DNA of 64,000 bases from Syngnathus acus (taxonomy: Eukaryota > Chordata > Actinopteri > Syngnathiformes > Syngnathidae): the NCBI RefSeq assembly GCF_901709675.1, contig NC_051092.1:7382491-7446490 (forward strand), written 5' to 3'. A program made the translations under genes and the position numbers. Under the pieces are notes generated by a model. That model was not told the DNA's origin, ran no database searches, and saw nothing but the letters and a program-made list of their open reading frames with translations. Positions 41,601-56,600 of this stretch are shown here, one piece after another (position 1 is the stretch's first letter; each line of letters starts with the position of its first letter).

Positions 41601-44600
41601 TGTCTTAAGGAGTGTCTATTTTCATTTTGCTGCTAAGTGTAATTCAGTAATTGCTCAAGTACGAGGGGGCTGTGTTCTTAGCCGGCCGGGTCAATCAGAC
41701 TGAGAGTGCGTGTGGGCGGCGTGCATGGAAAAGTGATTGACATGTTATTTTCTCACTCTGACGGTCACTACAATCTGTGATTGGCCAAGTTTGTCACACT
41801 GTGTCAAGTTTAGAAATAAATTGGTCCGTACCGTCGGTACAGTGGTGCGCATACTCTTGAAACTGCTCCGAGATTACGACACTAATACGCATTCTAAACA
41901 TTCGGTGCAGCTTAAATGTAAGCATGGATAGCAACACTCAGGTCGACTACGATAGAAAGTCTTGGATTTGAGTGACGTTCAAAAGCAAATATTTTTATCA
42001 GAATTGCAAGACATCAAGTTTTGTTACTTAGTGTCAGTGAATATTCTAATGTCAGTACTTGTAATTTTTTAGTGGTGCACCACTACTTCGTATATTGTCC
42101 TGTAACATTTTTTAAAACGTTACCGTGAAAAGCCCTCTGTCATTTTTCACAAGACTGAAATATGACTTTTTGTTTCTCAACAGTTACTCGAAGCTGAAAC
42201 AGTGCGTCACATCTTTATGAATTACTACCAGCTGTGCAATGAAATCAGCGACCGCGTAGTTCATCACTTTGTTCACTGCATTGAAACGCACGGGCGCCAT
42301 GTTCTGTACTTGAAGTTCCTCCAAACCATTGTGAAAGCGGAAGGGAAATATGTGAAGAAATGTCAGGACAAAGTTATGACTGAGGTGAGGGATCAGTCTA
42401 TGAATCTTCAAACTGTATTTTCTTCAGCAGTGTGTCAATTAGTCATTATAAACCATTTGTCCGCTTCCTGTGTAAAGCGCATCATGTTCAGTAAAACTCA
42501 TTAATTCATCATTTGTTACTGCAAATATTGTAATTCGCAATGTTCTCAAATAACTAGTAGGTTGAGCTCATCAAGCTTGTGATAATAAAAGGAAAGGTGT
42601 TCTTTCTTGTTCATCTTGCAGCTTGTGAACGGGGGCGAGGATGTCCTGGTGTTCTACAATGACCGCTCCTCGTTTCCAGTCTTGCTCCAGATGATGGCGT
42701 CCGAGCGTGAGCGCACCGATGAAGATGGCGCTCTGGCTTACCATAACACGCTTGTGGAGCTGCTTGCTGCCTGCACTGAGGGCAAGAATGTCTACACTGA
42801 GCTGAAATGTAACTCTTTGCTACCACTGGATGACATTGTCAAAGTTGTGACAGATGTCAATTGCATCCCAGAGGTAAAGTCTACATTGTTCATCTGCTCA
42901 ATCGTTGTTTAAATATGAAAATTGATTGCGCTGCCTTTGATTATAAATACAAAGTCCAGTCATGCCAAGCCAGAACTATCCAGAAAGCAAACGTTTGTCA
43001 TACGTCAACTTCACAACTCTTAAACATCTTGAGCAGAGCAATTAATAAAACAATGGGCCAAAAGATGGATATGTTTAGCTAAATGTTTTCATGCTTCTCT
43101 TTTCCTCCTAACAGGTGAAAACTGCGTATGTGAACTTTGTCAATCACTGTTATGTAGACACAGAAGTAGAAATGAAAGAAATCTATACCTCCAATCATAT
43201 CTGGAAGCTGTTTGACAATATCCTGGTTGATATGTCCAGAGTAAGGCTCATATCTCAAGTCGCAATTCAGTTCACAATTTCGTTGTGTTCAACGAAAGGA
43301 CCAGCTAAATCATACGCTATTTGTATCTCTAGGTATGTAACACTACCACAGACCGGACCCATGCCGATTTGGCCCTTGAGAAGTATGTGACGGAGCCAGT
43401 GATGGCCATCATCACTGGGTTTTTTAGTTCGCCATTTTCTGTCAACCACTCCAACCTTCAGGTATACTTAAAGACATAAAGTACATAGTTAAACAAAACA
43501 TGGGACGAATAACCCGCTGCCAGTGATTTTATTAGGAGCTTTACTGAGTTTAGCTAATTTCATAGTTTCGTTGTAAAGTTTCATTTAGTCTTTGGCTGTT
43601 TATTAAGTGCCAATTATCGGCATATTTAAAGTAGGTATTTAATGTTTATTTGTCGAAATTTGCGCTGCATTTGATTGCTAGGTGTCCTATGTCTTCCCTT
43701 TGCCACAGACAAACCAATCCATCTTTGTCAAGCTGCTCCAGTCAGCTTTCAGGCTCTACAGCTGCACGTGGGTCACACAGAAGGCAAATATTGAGAACTG
43801 CATCAGAACACTAGCTGACGTTGGTAAGGACTGAGCGATTACAATTTGATTGACAGCTCAACATTTTTGACTCATTTGGCTGAAAACAAAATACTACAAA
43901 TTCTGCATGCTTTTTTTTTTTTTTAGCCAAGGCACGGGCAATAGCAATCCCAGTTGACCTGGATAGTCAAGTCAACACGCTGTCTCTAAAGGTCCGCAGT
44001 AACATGGTTCAGCGGGCAGCAAAGGACTGGAGAACCTCTGCTCGTGCGCGGCCCCGCAAGGAGAACCTGGGTGGTCCTGACTACAAGACCATCATTGAAA
44101 AGTTGCAGGTATTAATCAATTATCTGATAAATAGCTATCAGCAGGATGGAAAATCCCCAAAATCCTTGACAGACACCAAAACCATCTTTTGCTCTGTGAT
44201 GAAAACATTTTATCTTCTTTCTTTGTACCATGTATTTGTGATGTTCATCGAAACAAATGCAGACAAATCTACTAAAACCTTTACGTAATGTATAGCATAG
44301 AATGGTTGCCCTCAGATTTAGAGTACTTCTTTGATGCATATATTTAAGGCAATATTCTGCAAAATGAATGTTAACATCAAAGAGACACTATATCTTTTGC
44401 ACACCAATTACATCCATTTTCTTGAAAAACCAAAATAATGTTTTGAGTCCATTTTGCTTCAAAATCAGTTGACGAATGTGCCTGCATGTGTGTGCAGGGT
44501 GTTGTGTCCCATCTGGAGGAGCAGTTTAGTCCGATGGTTCAGGCCGAGTTTTCTGTGCTGGTGGATGTCCTCCACAGTCCTGAACTGCTGTTCCCAGAAG

Positions 44601-47600
44601 CCGCTCGCCTACGTTGTGAGAGTGGAGCTTTCATGTCAAAGTAAGTCACGAACGATCACAGCAGATTAAGTAAAACAAGAACTTTACAAGGTTCAGTTGA
44701 CAAGTTTTCATCTCCACAAAAAAAACCTGTCATTTAAAAGTTCTATGAACGTTTTTGTTGTTTTGCTACATAAAGAGATGCCAATTGATAAGGATTTATT
44801 CCACTTGTTTCCCAATGGGTACTTGAAACTCTTTTGCAGATTACAAATTGCATAATGGCTCCCTTAATAACAAATCATTTCCTTTAGATGACTAAATTTT
44901 TAGATTGTAATCTTGATGGTTTAACAATTTGCCATTCTAATTAAAAATAAGTCAGGGTTAGTGCATTCCCAACTTGTGAACATCACTGTATTGTTTTTAG
45001 CAATCCTGTTCTTGTTTACAGACAGACAGTTTCCGTTTGTTTGCACAGACTTACCAATCCTTTCTATTATCTTTAAAAAGTATAGCTAAGTCATTGTTTG
45101 AGATGATTTTAACTTGCATCAAACTCATTTGCAGCTGAATGTTCTTTTATTGCATGAATTTTACCTCAAATATTTATCAACTCTAACCCATATTAAAGGT
45201 CACCCTTATAAAGGTCACACCTTGGACCTCCGTTAGCACTGTCAACACATCACATCTGTTTGGTTTTAGCAATCTCAGATCACTTTTGTAATACTTTCAA
45301 AATGAATTGTACTATTGTACAATGGCCTTGTTTTTTGTGAGGTAGTGCAAACTCCCTTATATGTAGAATTGTTTTCTAATTTTCTTAACTTTTTAACAGA
45401 AACCCCCCTCAGACATTAAATCCCCCCCCCCCCCTCTTTAAATCCCACAGCACAGATGAAACAAAACTACAAAAAAGGAAAATGTATTCAAATAAGAAAG
45501 CTATTGCTACCCTACGTTGGGGCTGGGTTGGCTTGAGCGATGCTTAACATATAACAATGTGTTAATTGTTTGACCGAGAATAATCACTACTATGAGAATA
45601 CAAGACTAGCATAGATTGCAAAACAAACCTTGTCATCTTTTCATCATATAAATGCCATCAAGACAGAACACGCACAATGCAAGATTTCTTCTATCCTTGC
45701 ATTCCTCTTCTATTCTGAACTCGTATTTGGTTGCTCTCTGATGTCACACTATTCATGGATCTGTTAGGCTTCATTGTTCCAAACTGTTCAGTGGTGGCTG
45801 AACTGAATTGTACAATTTGGTGAAAACGGAGGAACCATCCCAACATTTTATACTTTTTGCACTTGCTAGTCTAAATTACAAATATTAAGTGTTAGTTGTT
45901 CTATTAAATATGTAAGACAAATGGCATCAGTACTACATCGATTCAGCCATTCACTTTCTTGCATTATCTTTCATTTCATTACATTCTCAATCTTACATAT
46001 GACGCAGAAATTGTATGATCGATTATGAGACTTGATGGATTATTTGCCAGTGTCATTTTGCCACCAGATTTAAAAAAAATAAAAATAAATAAGGCAAAAT
46101 ATGATTAGCGCTGATATAAAACCTTTATGGCTTTTTACAGGCTTATCAAACACACCAAGAAGCTTATGGACAAAGAGGAAAAGCTTTGCATCAAGATCCT
46201 GAAGACACTCCGAGAAATGCTGGACAAGAAGGACTGGGTTCAGGAGTCTGTGAGTAGTCCACCCACACGATTTGGCTCATAGACACAAAGTCCTTGTAAT
46301 GAGGGGGAACATTTTCAAGGTTTGTTGTCTGCTTAGCCCTGTTTGTAAGTGTCAGCGGTGCTCTGCTGCTGCCGGCAACCCTCATTCTCTCCCATGTCTG
46401 TGAGCCAAGAATCTCCCTCATCTGTATGCAGTGGGCCTTTCTGAGTTACGTAAGGATAGGAGGCACTTGAGGACACAGACTGAGAGGCACAGTAGGGGGA
46501 GGAAGCAAGGAGAGCTGGTAAAGGATGAGGGGTGAGGTCTGAATAAGCAAATCAATACTGCAGAGGCTGTGCGGAGGACACTACTTCAACTATTTGGTGA
46601 TGGAATAACAGCTGGTGATTGAGGGAAGTGACCTCGTGATTGTGTTTGGTCACGATGGCGTGGAAAGTAAAGCTGGAAACTGCAAATGTCAGGTCCCTCA
46701 TGACGATTACCTTGAGGCGTTGATCATGTTCCTCCTCTCAGGATATTGCATATTTATTTTCCATACGCAAGCTTGCATCACTTTATTAGTACTGGTGTTC
46801 CTTATCACAACGCCTGTTATTATATTACCATCATTACTTTTGTATTGCATGCCACCATTGCAAGCAAACCCAGAGAACCCATCTTGTCCCGAGCCCGCGG
46901 ATTTCTCTCCGAGCCAAACCACTGATGGTGCAGACCAATCACAAAGCAAGTGTGTTTTTGGATCTGTGACGAAAACAAGAAGGGCAGAGGCCGGTAGAAA
47001 CAAACTAAACATGGCGACACCGGTGGACAAATGCACTGACTTTGCAATAACATTTTTTCTTGCAAAATTAGATACGGTTTCCTTTTTGAAGGAACAACAG
47101 CTTGTTTATTTTTAGCTGGTAAAAATGCTGGTGATGATATAATCCATTTTGGGATTGGTCAAAACAAAATTTCGGTACAAGTTGCTGCATTGCCATATCA
47201 GCTCGAAGTATTGTACTGTTATAGGAACCCCATTGGAACTTAACTAAATAATCCATCCATCCACTATCTGAAGCGTTTTCTCCTCACGAGGGCTGTGGGT
47301 GTGCTGGAGACTATCCCAGCAGTCTTTTGGCAGTGGGCGAGGTACAGCCTGAACTGGTCGCCAGCCAATCAGAGGGCACACAAAGACAAACAAGCATTGA
47401 CACGATCACAACTAAGAACCATTTAGAATGCTACCATGCATGTTTTTGGAACGTGGGAGTAAATTAAAGATTAAGATTAAGATTAAAGTCCCAATGATCG
47501 TCACACACACACCTGGGTGTGGTGAAATTTGTCCTCTGCATTTAACCCATCCCCGTGTGATTTTAATCCATCCCCTGGGGGAGAGGGGAGCAGTGAGCAG

Positions 47601-50600
47601 CAGCGGTGCCGCGCTCGGGAATCAGTTGGTGATCTAACCCCCCAATTCCAACCCTTAATGCTGAGTGCCAAGCAGGGAGGCAATGGGTCCCATTTTTATA
47701 GTCTTTGGTATGACCCGGCCGGGGTTTGAACCCACAACCTTCCAGTCTCAGGGCGGACACTCTACCACTAGGCCACTGAGCTGGTTAATCAGACTATACC
47801 CGAAGGAAACCCACGCAGGCACAGGGGAGAACATGCAAATTCCACACAGGAAGGACGCAGCCTGGAAGTGAATCCACAATTTCTGCAATGTGAGGCATAC
47901 GTACCTGCTAACCACTGCAACACCGTGCCACCTCCTGATTAAATAACTGATGAACAAAATATGACATCCGCAATGAATAACAATGTTTCTTATTCGTGTA
48001 GACATGCAAAATGCTGGTTATTTCCTGAATAAATGTTAACAACCTGTGAGGAAATGAAGGGACATGTTCGTGCTGGTGTCTTGTGGACACTTAATTAGTT
48101 TTTTCTTCTTGTGGTATTCGTAAACCTTAATTGACTTGTACTAAAAGATCAGATAGTGGAAAACTTGTCTCTTCTCTGTACATGGCATTAAAAAGCCAGA
48201 CAGTGCGCAGAGGTAGGATAAATATCGCCTTGTGTAGGTGTGTGTCTCAGTGGCCTCTGTCATATCCTTGTAGCCCTGAGCGTGGAGCTGCAGCCTAACT
48301 GCACAGAGAGGGGGGGGGGAGGCACAGAGGGGGAGGCGAAAGAAGTTGATGGAAATAATGAGAGACAGACAAAAACAGACAAGGAGAGGGAGAGGGAGAC
48401 GGAGTGACAGCATTAGCATTAGAGGCTGGTGGCTGCCCAGGGGTGCAATGAGTTGGTGGGGGGAGAGAGAGATGGTGAGGAGGAAGAAAGGGAGGCAGCC
48501 ATGTGAGGATCCATGTGAGCGAAAGAGGGGGGGAGGGTGCGACGGCTGCAGCGTGAGGGATTGGAGAGAAGCGGCGTCTGCTCAGTCCATGAGGCGAGAG
48601 GGCAGGGGTTGTACTTATGTAATAGCCTGCAGTAGCTGAGCCAACGTCACGTGGACCATCGCGTTCTCACTCATAGCCACCCCTCCCTCCCTCCTTCGTC
48701 TCGCTCTCTTCCTCCTTCTCGCTGACATTCTCTTCCTTCTGTCTTTGTCTGCGTCCATCACGTTCTGGATGTACACCTGGCTTAGCTTCTCGCGCCGCTC
48801 GTTTATTGGTCAATAGAGTAACCAAAGAGAGATAATGGGTACTTTCCAAATAGTTACTGTTTGTGGCTTAAATGGAAGTGGGGAGAATGGTTGTGGGTGC
48901 ATGGGAGGGAGAAATTGTCATGAAAATATCTTAGCAGTACTTCATTATTCACTGAAATATGATAAGCCATTGTATGTTTACAAAGGTACATGTTTTGTTT
49001 GTCCGAGTATGAGGAATTTAATGAAATATTGATCGCCTCATACTTTGTCACTCAACGGTTAATTACGCCCTTGCAGCCTTTGGTTCATTTTCACCAAACA
49101 TGTTTTCCTGTTGTCCTTCATAGTGTGACATGTTAGTTGAGGTTTGATCACAGTAATTGAACTTGGCGCTGACTGGTTCCAAACAAACTCATGCATTGAT
49201 TGCTTGTGGGCCTATGCAATCTAGTTGCATCTTCAATTTAGCATGTATGAGGTTAGCGTGTCGTTTAATAAAATCATTTCTGACCTTTATTTACTGTATT
49301 TGATTTTTATTTTAAATGATGGCACACCACCAATGCAAAATGTCACAAAAACAAGGAATACTGAAAAAAGGATGATCTCCTTTCAGTACGCTCACAAATT
49401 TCCAATATTTAATGTGGAATGTGGGTTTATGAAGCTTCAACTGTTCACACTCACAGCATGACTGTACTGTACCTTCTGCTATCTAAAGGAAGATTATTTA
49501 GTACTTATTCTTTAAAGTATGTATGCATCAATCAAGATGACGTTTAATTTTGCCACTCACCCTCCCTGCTCACCTTTTTTTCTTTCACACCTAGCCTCTG
49601 CCAGTCAGTCACTCTGTCTGTCCCTTTTTCCCCTCGCTTGCCAAGTTTATCACAACCTTGCCAAGGCAAAGCAGATTTACAGATTACCACCCTCTCAATG
49701 CTAAGCGCATCGCATGCACCCATGTGTATGGTAAGACTCTCTTAGACGCACGCACATTCCAAAGCATGCAGTGCCATGCTGGCTGTTCCTGTGTGTCAAC
49801 TCATCCATGAGTTCACCTCAAATGCTCAAATGACCTTTATTTGAATTCTGGAAGTTTGTTGTAGCCAGTCAGAAAGTTGAAGTCACTTAATTTAAACTCT
49901 GTGACCCTTAATAAGTAATTTAATTTTAGGACAACAATGATAATAGTGAATGTGATAATGGCAGGAAAAAGGGTGTCCTTGATTCATCAGTTAGGTGTTT
50001 GTATATTATGTTCTAGTTTCCACAGTGACAAGAAATCAGCACGTGTTGTTTGTCTGCTCTGGCCGTGTCTGGGGACAGGAAGTCGGTGTATGTGTGTGCG
50101 TGCGCATGGGCATGTGTGTGTGCACGTGTGTGTGTGCACGTGTGTGTGTGCATGTGTGTGTGCGTGCATGTACAAAATGCGTTCTACTCAGCACACTCAT
50201 TACGAGATGTAAAAAACAACTTAAAAACCTTTTTTTCCCCACAAATAAGATGCACCGCTTTATAAGACTCACATATTTAACATAAATATAAAACAAAATA
50301 CAAAGTCATTTACTGGATGTTCATTCAAAGTGTCCCAATTGCCTTTTTGTAACAAAAAAGCTTTCATACTTTTAGTTTTCAACACTGACACCACCAAGGA
50401 AACAGTGATACAGTAGCAATTTGAAAGTTTGTAAACTCGATGTGAGATTTTTTGTAATGAAATTATCTGACTCTCTACCCAGCGAATACAGGTGTGCCCC
50501 AGGGCTCTGTACTGGGGCCCCCTGCTTTTCAATATCTCCCTTCCTCCCTCTTTTTCATACATTTTTCTTTGCTTTGACGCCCAGCTCTACCCTTTCTGCA

Positions 50601-53600
50601 ACTCCAATATTTCTCTGTCCTCATTAACCCTCTGTTTATTCGACATTAACACCTGGTTCACCACTAACTTTATATAATTAAACAATGACAAAATGAAAGT
50701 CCTCCTTGATGGCACAAAATCTGCATTCTCCAGTTAACAGTTTATCCGTCTTAGTTGATCACGCTTTAGTTTCCCCTTGCCCCAGTTGTGAAAGTTGCGA
50801 AGCAGACGTTTGTCAACAACATAAAATGTTCAAGAATTAAAAAACAAATCAGCAAATTTATTGGCCACACGTGCAAGTAGATTAAAGCTTTTGTTGCAAT
50901 GTCTCATAGTGCCTCTATCCTTGCGCACAGCCTTGTTGCTTCTTGTCTTGACTTTTGTAAATCTCTCCTCTTCAGACTCCTTCACTAATCCCACCATCAG
51001 ATTCAACCGGCTCAGAACTCCACTGCTTGTAATAAATGCAATTCGTTGCCTTCAACAATTTCAGGTGTACGCTTGACCAGAACCAATTTGAATGTAAGAG
51101 TTTGACTTAAGGAATCGGATGAGTTAACATTCATTGGAAAATTAATGAACAGCAAACAATTTTGGTGTGTTTAAGATGAGCTAAAAATACATTCCCGGGA
51201 TTGGGAAAATCTGCAAATAAATGGTTTCATTGTTTAAATTGAAGCCTTTAAATCCAGGACAGAAAGAGTTGTGCCTTTTAGCCTAAATGTATAGTAAATG
51301 GAGGAGTTTGTTAAATTGTGACATGCTTTTGAGTTCAAATTTTCAGAATATGGGCTAAACGTCATGGAGTTGAAATGCAAATGGCTGGCAAACACAATGG
51401 CATGCATGACCTCCACGCACTTCATACCCTTGCAATTTGAGAATGAGTTATAATCATGTGATGTTTGTTGAGATCATTGAGATAGTGTCAGTAGCATGGC
51501 TCTCGTTTCTAAGGTTTTGCTAGGTGGTGCTAATAAGCCAACAGTATCCGTCAGTATTAGTGAATATGCACGAACCCCTTGTTTCTCTGTTCTTTTTTTT
51601 TTTCTGCATTTAGCGCATGTTGAGTGACATCATCCAATTTGTCCTCTTACATAATTTGTGTGGCATCATTCCAGCCTTTGAGTCCCACTGCAATATCTCA
51701 CCCATGACATCCCAGCTTGAGGGGAAATGTTTTATCTTTACACTCTGCCCTATATCAGAATAGTAAAAGGATCTATGAAGATGAATTAATGTCAAACAAA
51801 AACAACAAACATGTCGTCCTTGGACAGAAAACCTTTTCTTTTTTACATGTCAGTTTTTCTATTTTTAATATGGTTAAGGAATCACATGCTGTCCTCCAGC
51901 TAAGAGTTTTGAACACTTGTTTATGCTGCAAACTCCCTTGAAGCAGTCTTGCCAATTGCTCTCACATGTGGGCCTAATTTGTTTTGCTGTTGCGCCTGTT
52001 AGCTGAATAAAAGCATTTTCTCTGCCATGACACAGTGCATCTCGAAAACATTGTAACTGGAGGCATGTGATGAGTGCGTAGCTTTTCATGAGGTCCCTAG
52101 ATGTAGGCATTCAGATTTGAGTTGATTCAATTAGAGCGTAACAGCATTACTAATGAAATCGTGTCAAAAACACAGCCGATGATTAACATTACCCCTGCTA
52201 ACGTCATCAAAATGATCAATTGCAGTCCTAAATTTATGTCCTGCTTAAACTTCTTTTGAAGAAAACGCAGCTTACAGAAAACAACAGAACTACTGCATTA
52301 TTTATACGAGCAACTCTATTTTGAAATCACTCATGGTTCTTTAGCCATTAAAAAGTCAGACTTTCCAATATAATGTTTGGAGTTTTACTACAAGTAAACA
52401 AGTTTGCTGCTCAATATTAATTATGGTCATATGTTATGTGGCCAGAGCACAGCTCCGCAATTATGCCTGTCCATTTGACATATTCCAGGAAGCAACACAT
52501 TGACGCTTTGTTCTCTTCATGTGAACTCTGTACTGTCCACAGGAATGTTGCTATGCTCTGTGAGCAAATTAAATCTACACAGACTGTATGTTTTGATTTC
52601 ACATCAAAAGATCGTTTAGATTCTCTTATTTACGGCTGTTTCTGAAACAGAACCTGATGTGTGAAACCACTTGTTTTTAAAGTTGGAAGTTGTGATATGT
52701 ATCTCGTGTGCTTTTTATGTACCAGGTTAGCATGGCGCACAACCAGGTGTGCACTCTTACATTGTTTATCACTGATATAGTCAAATAAATTGCATTGATG
52801 CTCAGATTCAGATAGAGATTTTGGCCATGAAGACTCTATTTTATTAGTTAAATATGCAAACAATCTGAGAACCAGAGAACAGTGTCTTTGCCGTTTAAAA
52901 AAAATAAAATGAAAGATATAATTTCATAAAGAAAACAACCTTTCCCAGGTCAAGAGATCAAAATTTGGGAAAATAGTGTGGTGCAGCACTTGTGGATTCA
53001 CCGCAGTTTTCAGAATATATTTATTTACTTAGTTTTGCCCGCATTCTGCTTGGCCAGACGGTTCAGCAGCTTCCCCTCGAGTACCACCGGCCAAAAAGGC
53101 CAGATAGGACTTCCAAGTCAACACTTTAAATCTTTGATTAATATCACTTGTGCTTCAAAACCATAGTTTGGTGATTTTTGTTGTTGTTGTTGCACTTTAT
53201 AAGTTATGGAAATGAAATGTGATTATTGTTATTGTTGTTATCATTGTTGTTTATTCATTGGTACTTGAATTTGTTTTGTAATTGCTCATTTTAGGTTGTT
53301 TTAAATGCCCACAAAAATTAAGATTTGATCCCCGCAAAATCAGGATGGTTCGCTGTGGAATCAACACTTTTTTTCCCCCTGTTATTTCCTGGGGTTCTAT
53401 ATTGTTATCATGCTGGCACCGCTGTAACTGTCCACATGATTTGGACCCCATTTATTTGGCACTGTGCTTCCTATGGCCTCAGTTTTGCAGACAATTGACC
53501 TTGTCTGACCGTAGTCTAGCAAAGGGCAACCTTTTTGACTTTTTTTTTTTCCATACTTCTTTGTTGTGGTAAAAAATGCAGACAGTAGAAACGTGAGGCA

Positions 53601-56600
53601 TGGGGAAGGTGGAAGAAGTGTGGAAGGAGGGGGAAGGTGTGTGTCTGTGTGTGTGAAAGCCGAAGGTGGGGATCGGCAGCTCTAGACACCACAGCCGCAG
53701 TGTGGCGTGCCGGTGCACATTTTAAAAGTCTGCACCGTACTCGTTTTGTTTCCTGGGCAACCTTACATATTCTCATGAGTTAGTCTACCTCTATTTCTGT
53801 CACTCCTCTCATGCCTACTACACGTCTGACTGGAGGGTTTCTCGTCAATGCAGCAGCAAGATGAGTCAGACTGGGCTGACTCTCATCTGCCGCCATCCTG
53901 CCCTCCTGTTTCTCTCGCTCTCTCTCTGCAGAGCGAGCCAGCAGACTGCAGCACCCTGAGGAGAGAAAACAAGCAAAAACCCTGGAGAGTTTTCATTTCC
54001 AATTTATACAAAACTAACACGTCCTGGTAAAAAGAGGAAGCGTTAAGTCCAACATTATTCTCTCTGCAATGTGAGAAAGTGTACTTTGGGACGAGTTTGT
54101 AATGTCTGTCATGTAGTCGCACACAGACTGTGTCTGTGCAATGCTGCATGGAAATGAGGAGGGCTCAGTGGATCCTCAACTTTAGTTGTCAAGAAGGGTG
54201 TGCTGGTGTTTTTGTGAACACTCAGCCAGACAGTGCAGGCAGACAAGTGTCTCCACTGACTGCAGATGAGATGTTTACTGACACAGAGAGCGTCAGCTGC
54301 ATGGCCACGTCCACATCTTCTGCTGGACTGCACCTAACCAACAGCGTTGGTGAGGCGTGACATTGCCTCATTTGTCTCTGTATGCACTTGAAACGCGTTA
54401 TGCTATCCTTGCAGTATAAGCATCGGGGATGCACTTATGCAACCAGTCATAATTTAAATACATCTTAATAAAAAATACATTCATCTTACATTTGAAATAA
54501 TGATTATATGGATTTGAGAGCATATTTTCTTTCAATTTAGGGAAAGGAGTTGAGAGAGATTCTCCTCACTCGCTACTTTGGAAATCAAAGATGCGCTTCT
54601 AAGACCGAGATTGGGATTGGAAACAGCTCACCTCCTTGTTTTCCCAAGCCAACATTTGCAGGTACCTTGTATAAACTGGCACCTCACAAATGTAATGGAC
54701 TGTCAATTAGAATGTGCAACTTTCAATATCACACGTGTCCAACTGCTGTGAACTATTTCTATTGACATGGCCGTAATGCATGTTTGTTCTCGACAGGAGG
54801 TTCTCTCACAGCCGACTTTGACAAGCCATGCAGTAGTATCATGGAAATCCAGTGTCAGCTCGACATTGTTGGAGCGACTGAGCTGGTGATTGACCTCATT
54901 GTCAACACGAAGAATGACCAAGTGTTTGAGGAGAGTGTCTTGTTGGGCAATGCCCTTCTGCAAGGTGGAAATACACAGATACAGGTTATTGTCATAGACT
55001 TCATAACACATCCATTTTCTTTGCAAGTGTGACCAACAGTTGAAATGAAACTTTGTCTGCCTTTCCTAGGACTCCTTCTACAGTCAACTTTACAAGCAGA
55101 AGAAGTCGGAGAGGTTCTTTAAGGTTTTCTACGACCGCATGCGTTTGGCTCAGCAGGAGATCCGCGCCACTGTGTCCGTCAACATGTTTGAGCTCAACTG
55201 CAGAAAAAGGGATGATGACGCTGACTTTGGTGGTGTCGGATTCAGAAAAGGTACAGATGAGCAATGAAATATTGACAACTCCACTTTTTATGTCATAAGC
55301 AGTGTAGTAAAAAGACAGGATCACAAGTGGGCTGCAAAAGTTGAAAAGCTTCAGGCTCCTTAAAAAACACACCTCCAGGTCTCAAAGCGACCTATTTTAT
55401 GCATGGCCCTCAAGTTGAATTTGCAACAGTGGCGGAGAAAGCAAAATGTTGCTTTGCTGACCTCTTTGTTGAATATTATTCTCAGTCAGCGCTGTCACAT
55501 GTCAGAGACCATGTGACTTCCAGCATCCACGGTCTATCAAAAGTCCATTGTGTCAAGACTGTGTGCTTTCATGTTGCAGCACCCAACTCAATGCTTCTTG
55601 CTCTTTTGTTCACTCCAGAAATGAATCTGTCAATATGACCTATGTTTTTTTAAGGCAGTGTGAATCGTCAATTAATCAATTTGTAAAGGCTTGGTTGTTC
55701 CAAAATACCCTTCTGCCTTTCATTGAAACATGTTGTTTTACATTTTCATCCATGCTGCAAGGGAAAGACTCAGGACTTCATATGAGGGAGGACATGCGAG
55801 GGCAACTTAAAGAGGCTTCGTCTGTGACCTCTAAGGCTTTCTGTGCTTTCCGAAAAGAGCTGGATCCTGATCTTGAAGCCTTATGCCACAGCAGTGGAGT
55901 GACAGGGGCTGAAGAGGTCTTAGAGGAGACTCGCATGAGCCAAGCCATCACCATTATGAAACCCATCTTACGCTTCCTTCAACTTCTCTGTGAGAACCAC
56001 AATTCTGATCTGCAGGTACTGGTTTTGCTATTATTGTCAAATAAGCTTCGGTTGTGGATTTCACTACTCTTTGACTTTTGTCCATCTTCTCGGTGTGTAG
56101 AACTTTTTGCGCTCACAGAACAACAAGACCAACTACAATCTAGTATGTGAGACACTTCAGTTCCTGGACTGTATTTGCGGGAGCACCACCGGAGGCCTCG
56201 GACTACTTGGCCTTTATATAAATGAGAGCAATGTTGATCTGGTTCGTCAAACCTTGGAAACCATCACAGAGTACTGCCAGGGCCCCTGCCATGAAAACCA
56301 GGTAGACTGCCATCTGAATTATTTCTAAAAAAAAAAAAAAAAACATGTACATGGCGTGACAGTAAACAATGATTACAAAGAATGCAAAACCAAACCAGAC
56401 AATTTGTGTGCCTGATGAAATTAAATGCCAACAAAAGAAACATTGTTTAATCACAAGAAATTTTACAATAGACGTTCATGCATCATAAAATGTCATATCA
56501 ACCCCCAGATACAATGCTTATCTTGAGCTGTGAACTGCTTCGGGCATACATCTAAAGTGATAAGTCACCATCCTTGTCATTAGGTTTGATCTGAGACATG

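Larger units (their letters stand above)
46250..54540. other. itpr2: ITPR2 intron 37 (largest intron)
   Basis: This 8.3-kb intron separates exons ending DWVQES and starting [10 protein letters not shown]. It holds a nested SINE and dispersed repeat (47246-47935), a purine-rich patch (48300-48640), GT/GC-rich simple sequence (50083-50170) and a LINE relic (about 50480-51075). Open frames such as 46615-47115 are not supported as genes. A pyrimidine-rich CAG near 53930 resembles an acceptor but leads to no supportable exon. Confidence 0.6.

Noticed and set aside
46615-47115. 166-residue plus-strand ORF inside ITPR2 intron 37
   Set aside because: No recognisable family, no splice or codon support, and it sits in AT-rich intron; chance frame.
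53848-54030. Possible extra ITPR2 exon after a pyrimidine-rich CAG near 53930
   Set aside because: The frame ends in a stop after about 34 codons, no GT donor keeps it in frame, and the product has no similarity to the receptor.
55548-56150. 200-residue ORF read as a single exon
   Set aside because: Only 55762-56015 matches ITPR2; the rest is intron read-through on both sides.
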